From NCBI GenBank assembly GCA_023444055.1, contig JAEZRV010000070.1:1-64000 (forward strand): a stretch of DNA of 64,000 nucleotides, given 5' to 3'. The notes under the pieces are model-generated. The model was not told the DNA's origin. It worked only from the letters and a program-made list of their open reading frames with translations, and made no database searches. Below, in pieces: positions 52,337 to 59,576 of this stretch. The stretch is from Bacillota bacterium. Its GTDB lineage: Bacteria > Bacillota > Clostridia > Acetivibrionales > DSM-1351. Position 1 is the first letter of the stretch. Each line of letters opens with the position of its first letter. Made by a program: the position numbers and the translations under genes.

Positions 52337-53170
52337 CTAGTGACCAATTACCACATTTTTTATTTTTCTCGCAACCATACTTGTAATAAAATTAATTACT
52401 GCAACAATAATTATTAATATAGTTGCAGTAGCAAAAGCTTCCTCAAAAGAAAGGCCTTCCTTTGCCAGTAAATATAAATGAACTGATAAGGTTCTTCCAG
52501 AATCCATAATACTTTCAGGAAGTCTTGCAACCATTCCAGCCGTAAGATATACAGCCGCTGTTTCACCAATAATTCTACCTATGCTTAATATCACTGCTGT
52601 TAAAATCCCAGAAATTGCACTTGGCAAAACAACTTTAACAATAGTTTGAAGTTTGGTAGCTCCTAATGCTAAACTTCCTTCTCTGTAAGCTTTTGGTACA
52701 GCTTTTAGAGCTTCTTCCGTTGTCCTTATTATTGTAGGAAGAACCATAATACTTAAGGTTAAAGCTCCCGATAATAGTGAAAAACTAAACTTTAAGATGG
52801 TTACGAAAAAGATAAAACCAAAAAGACCGTAAATAATTGAGGGTATGCCTGCAAGTGTTTCTGTTGCGAAGCGAATCAATCTAAGAATTTTCCCAGGTTT
52901 TGAGTATTCAACCAAATAAATAGCTGAAAATATTCCTATAGGGGTTGAAATAATAACAGATAGCAATATAATGTACACTGTATTTAAAATCATTGGTAAA
53001 ATTCCATGTTTATCACCTTTGAATTCGGAAAAAATAAAATCAAAATTCAAGTGGCTAATTCCCTTTGATATGATGTATATTAAAATCCATGCCAATATAC
53101 CCACGGTTATTATGGCACAAATCCACATAAATGCTTTAACAATTGCATCTTTTATCTTCCTGATATTCAA
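52337..53170 (-). CDS. pstA: Phosphate ABC importer permease PstA
   Basis: 277 residues with six membrane helices. The EAA-type loop EALKAVPKAYREGSLALGAT and LAGIPSIIYGLFGFIFFV match PstA. It starts with TTG that overlaps the pstC stop (TTGA), so translation is coupled. A small hairpin ACTAGG/CCTAGT overlaps its stop codon, before pstB. Confidence 0.95.
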   Translation of the reverse strand: MNIRKIKDAIVKAFMWICAIITVGILAWILIYIISKGISHLNFDFIFSEFKGDKHGILPMILNTVYIILLSVIISTPIGIFSAIYLVEYSKPGKILRLIRFATETLAGIPSIIYGLFGFIFFVTILKFSFSLLSGALTLSIMVLPTIIRTTEEALKAVPKAYREGSLALGATKLQTIVKVVLPSAISGILTAVILSIGRIIGETAAVYLTAGMVARLPESIMDSGRTLSVHLYLLAKEGLSFEEAFATATILIIIVAVINFITSMVARKIKNVVIGH

Positions 53171-54132
53171 TTATCTTCACCTACCTTGCGAATAAAGACA
53201 TTCAATATAATGTTAAGTGCCATAATAAATACAAACAATACAACCCCTGTAGCAAATAAGGCTTCTTGATGAAGTCCTTGTGCATAGCTCATCTCAATTG
53301 CGATGTTAGAGGTAAGAGTCCTAACACGGTCAAATAGTGAATGCGGTATTTGAGGCGTATTTCCAATAACAAGAATTGCAGCCATTGTTTCTCCAATAGC
53401 ACGGCCCATACCTAATACAATTGCAGCCATTATCCCTGATTTGGCTGCCGGAATAATAACTTTAAAAATCGTCTGAACATGTGAGGCTCCTAGTGCCAAA
53501 GAGCCCTCTTTGTATTCTTTGGGTACAGATCTTATAGAAGTTTCTGCAATGCTTACTATTGTTGGCAGAATCATTATACCCAGTATAATAATGGCTGCTA
53601 ACAAACTATTACCTCCGCCGCCAAATTTTTTATCAATTATCGGAACAATTACTATAAGACCAAAGAAACCATAAACGACAGAAGGTATCCCAGCAAGTAG
53701 TTCTACAGCAGGTCTAATAACTTTAGAAAGCTTTTCAGGTGCTACTTCTGCAAGCAAAATAGCAGTCATTAATCCAATAGTTACACCAAGTGCAACCGAG
53801 CCAAGGGTTACAAGAACAGATGCAGCTATCATAGGAAGCAAACCAAACTTGCCTTCAAGCGGCTTCCATTCTGTTCCAAGGATAATTTCCTTAAATCCAA
53901 CCTTAAAAAATATTGGAATTCCATTAGCAAAAATATAAACGCTTATAATAATAACTGAAAGTATTGAAATACAAGCACATATTAAAAATAGATTTTCAAA
54001 TATATGTTCAATAAGTTTTCTGATTCCTTTATTTTTATGTCTTTTATTTTTTTCAACATTTTTTATATCATTAAATACATATTTATTCATTAAACCGTCC
54101 TTTTGGTGTTTAATTATTTCACTCGTCACCAT
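53167..54132 (-). CDS. pstC: Phosphate ABC importer permease PstC
   Basis: 321 residues, six membrane helices after a basic N-terminal 35 residues. RSVPKEYKEGSLALGASHVQ and LLAGIPSVVYGFFGLIV are PstC-type. ATG 54132 follows GGAG by 8 nt; an internal ATG 14 codons later also has a site (AAAAGGACGG). It follows pstS across a GC-rich hairpin. Confidence 0.95.
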   Translation of the reverse strand: MVTSEIIKHQKDGLMNKYVFNDIKNVEKNKRHKNKGIRKLIEHIFENLFLICACISILSVIIISVYIFANGIPIFFKVGFKEIILGTEWKPLEGKFGLLPMIAASVLVTLGSVALGVTIGLMTAILLAEVAPEKLSKVIRPAVELLAGIPSVVYGFFGLIVIVPIIDKKFGGGGNSLLAAIIILGIMILPTIVSIAETSIRSVPKEYKEGSLALGASHVQTIFKVIIPAAKSGIMAAIVLGMGRAIGETMAAILVIGNTPQIPHSLFDRVRTLTSNIAIEMSYAQGLHQEALFATGVVLFVFIMALNIILNVFIRKVGEDN

Positions 54133-54160
54133 TCTATCATCTCCAAATAGGCTTCAAATG

Positions 54161-54190
54161 CCCCTACCCTTCAAATGGAAGAGCAGGGGG
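54161..54190 (-). terminator. Intercistronic hairpin between pstS and pstC
   Basis: CCCCTACCCTTC (54161-54172) pairs with GGAAGAGCAGGGG (54178-54190). There is no T-run, so it is probably a partial attenuator or mRNA-stabilising hairpin that keeps PstS in excess over the membrane parts, as known for binding-protein genes. Confidence 0.6.
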
Positions 54191-54216
54191 AAGTATATTT
54201 AAACTATTTCAGCCTT

Positions 54217-55062
54217 TTATTTAACTGCTATATATTCCTTTGCAACTATTTGCTGTCCAGCATCGCTCAATACATAATCAAGGAATTCTTTTGCCTCTTT
54301 CTTAGGTTCACCTTTGGTAATCATAATAAATGGTCTTGATATTGTATATTTTTTATCACTAACATTTTTTTCTGTAGCTTCCACATCATCAACCTTAAGC
54401 TTTTTAGCCTTAGTTTGGTCTACCATTCCCACAGACATATACCCAATTGAGTTGTCTTTGCCTGCAACATTTGCCATAACAGCCCCGTTTCCTTCTGCAA
54501 TAAGGGCATTGTCAACAACCAAAGATATTTTTTTGTCACCCTCTTTTTTCTCGAGCTTTAAAAGTTCCTCAAATGCTCCACGTGTTCCAGAACCAGCTTC
54601 ACGGCTTACTACAATAATGTCCTTGTCTTCGCCGCCAACATCTTTCCAGTTTTTAATTTCCCCTTTGAAGATTTTAACAATTTGGTCTTTTGATAAATTT
54701 TCAACTTTATTGTTTGGATTAACTATAATCGCTATGCCATCAATCGCTATAATAGTCTCTTTTAGGTTCCATTTCTTTTCTTCATCAGTTAATTCCCTAG
54801 ATGATGTACCTATATCACAAGTACCATCATTAGTGGCTTTGATGCCTGCCGTTGACCCTACACCTTGAACATCTATTTTTACTTGGGACTGCTTTTCGCT
54901 ATAATCATCAGCTAACATTTGCGCCAATGGCTGTACAGATGTTGACCCAACAATAGATACTTTTTTATCAGCGTTGCTTCCACAACCAGAAAGAATCAAA
55001 GTTGTTGATAAAGTTAATAGTACTGCAATAGAAATAATTCTCATTTTATTGATATTTTTCAT
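54217..55062 (-). CDS. pstS: Phosphate-binding lipoprotein PstS
   Basis: 281 residues. Lipobox LSGC with Cys27 after a signal peptide. Phosphate-binding loops: SIVGSTSVQPLAQ (about 35-47), GTSSRELTDEE and SREAGSGTRGAFEELL. It captures external phosphate for PstCAB. GAAGGAGGACGAAAA before ATG. A Pho box lies 54-92 nt upstream of the start, indicating control by PhoP under phosphate shortage. Confidence 0.96.
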   Translation of the reverse strand: MKNINKMRIISIAVLLTLSTTLILSGCGSNADKKVSIVGSTSVQPLAQMLADDYSEKQSQVKIDVQGVGSTAGIKATNDGTCDIGTSSRELTDEEKKWNLKETIIAIDGIAIIVNPNNKVENLSKDQIVKIFKGEIKNWKDVGGEDKDIIVVSREAGSGTRGAFEELLKLEKKEGDKKISLVVDNALIAEGNGAVMANVAGKDNSIGYMSVGMVDQTKAKKLKVDDVEATEKNVSDKKYTISRPFIMITKGEPKKEAKEFLDYVLSDAGQQIVAKEYIAVK

Positions 55063-55115
55063 TTTTCGTCCTCCTTCAAATTTATACTTTCATTACTTTT
55101 ATTTTAGAAAACCAA

Positions 55116-55154
55116 TATTAACGATTAATAAAGAGAACGTTAAAAGCATGTTAA
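55116..55154 (-). promoter_or_regulatory. Pho box: four hexamers at 11-bp spacing
   Basis: On the minus strand TTAACA (55149-55154), TTAACG (55138-55143), TTTATT (55127-55132) and TTAATA (55116-55121) recur every 11 bp. This is the direct-repeat pattern bound by PhoP/PhoB dimers (TTAACA-type in Bacillus). It sits just upstream of pstS. Confidence 0.8.
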
Positions 55155-55395
55155 ATTACATAAATCATAGAAAACTTTATCAATAAGCAATAAAAGAGTT
55201 AATTTATCGCTTCTATTACTTTGGCTATTGTTTTAAATTTATATTAATATTATTTAGTAAACCTTGTTGCTATATGTACACCTTTTATTGGTATCTTAAT
55301 TGAGAGCTTAAAAAGATTAAATATTTTCTTTAATCATAAACTGGACAAAAAAAAGACATGCCAAACTATGAAAAGTCTGACACATCTACTATCTA

Positions 55396-55422
55396 GCGTC
55401 CTGAACAGGAATCGAACCCGTA
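55396..55422 (-). repeat. 27-nt copy of the tRNA-Arg 3' end (att-like)
   Basis: Identical at 26 of 27 positions to 57839-57865, the T arm and acceptor 3' strand of tRNA-Arg, in the same orientation. The rest of a tRNA is absent. A displaced tRNA 3' end at the distal side of a tRNA gene is the usual footprint of an integrated element. Confidence 0.7.
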
Positions 55423-55530
55423 AGTTAAATTTGCCACAAAAAGATACATTCATTAAACGCATTATTTCTTTTATCTGAGCAAGTATAAGTCTTACTGTAG
55501 CAAACGTTATAACAATATATAATAAACTAT

Positions 55531-56436
55531 TTAATTTATAGCTTTAACAGGGCGTGCTTCAATGTACCCTCTGTAACCCATTGGTGCAAGCTGAAACCTT
55601 GGTGCAGTTTCTGGTGCCCACTGATATCCGTAAATAGTAGGATCAAACCTTTCAATATGATTCCAAACTTCACCTATTGCATCCATAAAATCATCATCAT
55701 TATAGGCTTCGCCTTGAAAAATCATTAGTTTACAAGGTGGCAATTCAATAACTTCATATCCATCAGGTATATTATTAGAATAGTCTATCGGAACTTCTAC
55801 TCCTTGTACATATTGTGATGTTCCTTCTTTTATAAGATGTTTTGGTAGCCACATTCCAATAGGTTCATACATCGCTTCTTTTACGCTTGAAAGTACTGAC
55901 CACACATCACAGCCAACCTCTTCACAGTATGCAAAATATTCAGTTGCCTTTTTTCCTCGCATTAACAAAACTTTTCGTGCAGGACGTTCAATCACCTGTA
56001 CAAATACTGATTTTGTGTTATTTTCTTTACTCATCACTTTTCCTCCCTTATGAAATGCTCGGTAGGCATCAAAAACTTTCTGAGGCATAAACAATTTTAT
56101 TGGCGGTGTACATTGACTGTACTTACTAGGAGGCATTCCAAATTCCTTTGAAAAGGCTCTTGTAAATCCCTCGTGAGAGTCAAACACAAAGTCCATTGCA
56201 ACATCTATAATTTTTTCATTACTATCTCGCAGTATTAATGCTGCTTTAGTAAGTCGTAATGCACGAATATACTCAAATGGTGCTTTACCAGTAACTTCTT
56301 TGAATAGCCTTGCAGCATGCCATGGCGAATATCCTGCCGCAATAGCTAACTCTTTTAAAGATATTTTTTTTAAGATGTTATCGTCGATATATTCTTGCAT
56401 TCTTTGTACCGCCATAATAGTTTCAGCCTCAAACAT
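55531..56436 (-). CDS. AraC family regulator with GyrI-like effector domain
   Basis: 301 residues. Two AraC helix-turn-helix motifs at about 10-105 (ISLKELAIAAGYSPWHAARL; DVAMDFVFDSHEGFTRAFSK) and a GyrI-like small-molecule binding domain at about 140-300 (KVLLMRGKKATEYF, GYRGYIEARPVKAIN). Such proteins (Rob/BmrR-like) sense drugs or other small ligands. AGGAGGTAAGAAA before ATG. It lies inside the tRNA-Arg bounded region. Confidence 0.92.
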   Translation of the reverse strand: MFEAETIMAVQRMQEYIDDNILKKISLKELAIAAGYSPWHAARLFKEVTGKAPFEYIRALRLTKAALILRDSNEKIIDVAMDFVFDSHEGFTRAFSKEFGMPPSKYSQCTPPIKLFMPQKVFDAYRAFHKGGKVMSKENNTKSVFVQVIERPARKVLLMRGKKATEYFAYCEEVGCDVWSVLSSVKEAMYEPIGMWLPKHLIKEGTSQYVQGVEVPIDYSNNIPDGYEVIELPPCKLMIFQGEAYNDDDFMDAIGEVWNHIERFDPTIYGYQWAPETAPRFQLAPMGYRGYIEARPVKAIN

Positions 56437-56602
56437 TTTCTTACCTCCTGATGTCTAAATTATATTTCATAAAGACTTTTAATTCTTGACTTCAGTTGCT
56501 AATAAAAAAGCAGTTATGGCTCAACATATTTATTTTTATTAGTCCACAGATTGGTAGGCTAGTCTCTTTTGGTCTGATAATATTATATAAGTATGATTTG
56601 CC

Positions 56603-56770
56603 TTATAAATAAAAACATGGCATTATTTTATTTCCTGCTACAAGTCTCACAGGCTTATTACAGCATGGACAAATTAAAGAATTAGAATATCATTTTAGCC
56701 TAATTTATTCACGCTCTACTGGTTTATATACTCCATATTCATCTTTTAAATCAGAGGCAATAAAATCCAC
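56603..56770 (-). pseudogene. Decayed fragment of a zinc-ribbon protein
   Basis: One frame reads VDFIASDLKDEYGVYKPVER, then two stops, then LICPCCNKPVRLVAGNKI and a final stop. The CPCC-KPV-L-AG pattern recalls the zinc ribbon of CoiA-like proteins. In-frame stops and lack of a start show a remnant. Identity is tentative. Confidence 0.35.
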
Positions 56771-56844
56771 TCACATTTAAGCATAAAACCTCCTATTTTT
56801 TGATTTAACAAGATTATATACCATGTTATCACAGTATTTAACTA

Positions 56845-56873
56845 TGAAAAAGACCCTCGGTTAAGAAGGTCTT
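56845..56873 (-). terminator. Terminator after the small 43-codon gene
   Basis: AAGACC (56850-56855) and GGTCTT (56868-56873) pair; on the minus strand TTTTTC follows. Its position supports expression of the short gene at 56962. Confidence 0.65.
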
Positions 56874-56961
56874 ATATACCAAATTCTTCGATTGTATTCT
56901 GATGTATCAAACAAATATGTTCTTCTGTTAAGAATTGAATTTCGCCCATTATAATAATTAG

Positions 56962-57093
56962 CTATTTTGATAATTTATTAAACATTTCTGAATGTTTAAC
57001 ATTAGATTTTTTAATAGCTTTCATTACGTCATTTACTTTAGCAGGTACGAATTTAACATTGCTAGTTGTTGTTTCTTTTTTAATCGCTAACAT
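56962..57093 (-). CDS. Small basic protein, 43 residues, unknown
   Basis: MLAIKKETTTSNVKFVPAKV is followed by NDVMKAIKKSNVKHSEMFNK and ends LSK. Excellent ribosome site AAGGAGATGATAAC before ATG. An in-frame ATG at 57132 with AAGGGG would give 56 residues. It has 10 lysines and no membrane segment, and a terminator follows. It is the only intact gene besides the AraC regulator in the island. I do not recognise it; a peptide precursor or small DNA/RNA-binding protein is possible. Confidence 0.55.
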   Translation of the reverse strand: MLAIKKETTTSNVKFVPAKVNDVMKAIKKSNVKHSEMFNKLSK

Positions 57094-57132
57094 GTTATCA
57101 TCTCCTTCAATATTATTTAAATCTTTATTCAT

Positions 57133-57601
57133 ACAAATCCCCTTAAGCCTAGTTTACACTATTGCCCAAGAATTATTTGTAAAACATTTGTACTCCAATT
57201 GGTAGTACATCTTAACTAAATTATACCATAATGACGCTTTTTGCATCAAATTATATCGAGATAACAGCAAAGCAATCCACAGGCATGTAGATATATTTTC
57301 TCCGATTGTGATTGAATTTTCAATTATATACTTCCATTCCGAACTCTTTATTTTTAATATAGCTGGAATATATTCTATTCATTATATCTATTGAGTTTCC
57401 ATTACTTTCTAATTGATGAATTTCATTACCACACAATTTAATACCACAAACAATAATTTTTGATAGTACTATTTAAAATATCAATCATAATCAAATACTC
57501 CTTTGAGTTCAATCTGTATATTTAAACATCCTCATAAGAATTCTCCTTCATTATAGATTAATATGCAATAAATTCCAATACTCCAATTTTCAAAGTTTAC
57601 A
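57133..57601. other. Degraded DNA within the tRNA-Arg island
   Basis: About 470 nt, AT-rich with stops in every frame and short gene-like stretches, none convincing. It looks like eroded coding DNA. Confidence 0.4.
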
Positions 57602-57706
57602 TTAAATTTTTCGTATCGCCAGTACTGCTTCATTGTAGTCGCTTACATTTTCCCACTTGAAAACTTCTTCTTTGATTGCTTTGTTTTCATTTGGACGATC
57701 CCCCTT
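57602..57706 (-). pseudogene. C-terminal remnant of an unknown protein
   Basis: One frame reads KGDRPNENKAIKEEVFKWEN then VSDYNEAVLAIRKI and stop, with protein-like composition but no start or ribosome site in frame (a stop lies just upstream). Probably the tail of a deleted gene. Confidence 0.3.
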
Positions 57707-57800
57707 GTTTTAATGTGGGTTACAACGGTAGTCCACTTACTTACACCTGGTATCATTCTAAATCAGTGGACTCGTGTATTTTTCACCAACATTTTTGAGT

Positions 57801-57842
57801 ATAAAAAAACGCCAGAAACCTTTAATTTCAAGCGTTTGGCGT
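57801..57842 (-). terminator. Terminator overlapping the tRNA-Arg 3' end
   Basis: ACGCCAGAAAC (57809-57819) can pair with GTTTGGCGT (57834-57842), which includes the tRNA CCA end; TTTTTTT follows on the minus strand. Confidence 0.6.
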
Positions 57843-57911
57843 CCCGAACAGGAATCGAACCCGTATCAGTGGAACCGGAATCCACCGTCTTATCCATTAG
57901 ACTACCGAGAC
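57837..57911 (-). tRNA. tRNA-Arg (CCG)
   Basis: Minus-strand cloverleaf with acceptor GTCTCGG, anticodon loop TTCCGGT (CCG, Arg), T loop GGTTCGATTCC and an encoded CCA. Its last 27 nt recur at 55396-55422. Confidence 0.93.
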
Positions 57912-58040
57912 ATTATAAAATTTTTATATCTATTACAGCTTACAGTTAGTTAAATCCAAATTTTAATTCAGCTTATATTACCAATTAAAACCACTACCAT
58001 ATTATAGCCTAATAATTACTTGTTTTCAACATTAAAAAAC

Positions 58041-58125
58041 TTTAGCCTTTAGCTTTTGCCCTTAGCTTTTGCCCTTAGCTTTTGCCCTTAGCTTTAGTCT
58101 TTAGCTTTTATTCTTTATCTTTTAC
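58041..58125. repeat. 13-nt tandem repeat
   Basis: TTAGCTTTTGCCC occurs three times in a row, flanked by imperfect units TTTAGCC, TTAGCTTTAGTC and TTTAGCTTTTATTC. Noncoding, between tRNA-Arg and the repeat below. Confidence 0.85.
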
Positions 58126-58194
58126 CTTCCAACCCGATACAAATTAATTTATGTAAATTTCAAGTATATACATTTTATATAGAATTACTCAGAA

Positions 58195-58335
58195 TACTTT
58201 CTACAACCTTGCCAAATCCACAAACCATCCCCAAATTATTTCTGCAACCATGTAAAATATAAACCATTCCGAAACATTTAGACACTCTTACCAAATATAT
58301 AACCATCCCTGAATATTCTACAATCTTGTCAAAAC
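58195..58335. repeat. About 39-nt tandem repeat, 3.5 copies, reaching into a stop codon
   Basis: On the minus strand each unit reads like TTTGGCAAGGTTGTAGA, then a variable part, then GGGATGGTTTATAT. The first unit is the very end of the gene at 58318 (last codons and TAG), and the others follow as degenerate copies. The unit equals 13 codons but contains in-frame stops, so it is not coding. Confidence 0.75.
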
Positions 58336-58959
58336 CAGATTTAGCAAATACCCAATAGCCTGGCCTAACAATGCATTCCAGATAAATACAAGCACAAATA
58401 CTATTCCTCTGATACTATTTGAAAGCTTGAACAGAACGCATAAACCTCGTGTAATTGCACCATTGAACCAAAAATAAGCCAGTATATCTAGCACTAGTGT
58501 GATGTATACTAGTATTTCTGAATTATATGAAATAGCCATTTTACCGGTAAAATAACATAACAAATTTAGAGGCGTAATAATAACATTCGCCATCGCATAC
58601 ATTTTTGCAACCTTTGTTAACTGGCTTGAATATACCATAACTAATGACATAGATTTACTATCGTTTCTACTTTTAAAATGCTTTATAGTGTCAAAAGCCG
58701 GATATGAAAAGCTGATTGTGTCCATAAACCCTACCACTAATGCTGCTAGAATCAATATTCCTATAGTCCTAAAACTGAATTCCAAATCATTCCTAAACGC
58801 TAAATCACTTGAACTCCTATTAATTGAGGAAAAAAAGACATCACGTAAGCCCACAAAAGCGATACCTATATAAAGCCACAAAGTTTTGTCATTCAGTTTA
58901 GAGTAGAAATCCTTTTTAAGTAATAAAAAGTCCATTAATTTATTAAAATCCAATTTCAT
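58318..58959 (-). CDS. Membrane protein of unknown function (Yip1-like topology)
   Basis: 213 residues with five or so membrane helices (about 28-48, 65-87, 115-137, 145-163, 183-208), a cytosolic N-terminus (KLMDFLLLKKDFYSKL) and loops that keep KHFKSRNDSKSMSLVMVYSS. The arrangement resembles small Yip1-type proteins, but I do not recognise a family. AAGGAGCAATTT before ATG. Its end is duplicated in the 39-nt repeats. Confidence 0.75.
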   Translation of the reverse strand: MKLDFNKLMDFLLLKKDFYSKLNDKTLWLYIGIAFVGLRDVFFSSINRSSSDLAFRNDLEFSFRTIGILILAALVVGFMDTISFSYPAFDTIKHFKSRNDSKSMSLVMVYSSQLTKVAKMYAMANVIITPLNLLCYFTGKMAISYNSEILVYITLVLDILAYFWFNGAITRGLCVLFKLSNSIRGIVFVLVFIWNALLGQAIGYLLNLVLTRL

Positions 58960-59071
58960 AAATTGCTCCTTAACATTATTTTAACATATCATATAATAAT
59001 ATATATAATATATTAAAATCAAGAGCGTTACCAGTAATATGTTTTTTATTGATAAAGCTACGTAATTATAA

Positions 59072-59404
59072 TTAAAACATCTTTACCAATAAAAAAACAA
59101 CCGCTACTAGACTTCCGATTAAAGCTGAGTTAATTATTACATTTTTCATAAAATTACTGTTAACACTTTCCATCCTTTTCGAAGTAACAGCTTTACACTT
59201 ATTTTCTTTTATATAGTTGTTAATAATTGATTCTGCCTCCTTCAGAATAAAGTCATTATTTGTGCTATTTCTCTTATTCAAATTTAATATATTACATTTC
59301 TCCTCTCTGTCTTTTTCCTCTTTCAAAACTAGTATAGCCGACTCAAATAAATTTGAATGGATATCATTAATAACTATTACTTTTTTAGATTTTCCATAAA
59401 ACAT
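59072..59404 (-). CDS. Small tail-anchored protein of unknown function, next to spoIIE
   Basis: 110 residues. Cytosolic N-terminal part MFYGKSKKVIVINDIHSNLF, then ESAILVLKEEKDREEK, a charged helix (KEAESIINNYIKENKCKAVT), and a single C-terminal membrane helix (about 87-108, SALIGSLVAVVFLLVKMF). No signal peptide, so it is probably tail-anchored. GGAGGATGCT before ATG. It follows spoIIE in the same direction with a 172-nt gap that holds a relic hairpin in the opposite orientation. Role unknown. Confidence 0.75.
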   Translation of the reverse strand: MFYGKSKKVIVINDIHSNLFESAILVLKEEKDREEKCNILNLNKRNSTNNDFILKEAESIINNYIKENKCKAVTSKRMESVNSNFMKNVIINSALIGSLVAVVFLLVKMF

Positions 59405-59457
59405 AGCATCCTCCAATAAGAACAAGGTTGAAAGAACTTAAATACTTATAAATGCGT

Positions 59458-59520
59458 TACCGAGTCCATGTCATTTCATTATGTTGTTTTGTGTAAATGT
59501 GAGACATGGACATATTTATG
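59458..59520 (+). promoter_or_regulatory. Orphan copy of the SD-to-start hairpin (no Shine-Dalgarno)
   Basis: TACCGA, arm GTCCATGTC (59464-59472), 30-nt loop, arm GACATGGAC (59503-59511), 6 nt, ATG. Arms are identical to the hslO copy and the loop is similar, but GGAGG is replaced by unrelated bases, and the ATG opens only a four-codon frame. It points away from both neighbouring genes' reading direction. Confidence 0.7.
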
Positions 59521-59576
59521 AGTAGTTTATGAAAGTTTACTATTTTTATACACATACACTAATAATCAATAATAAA

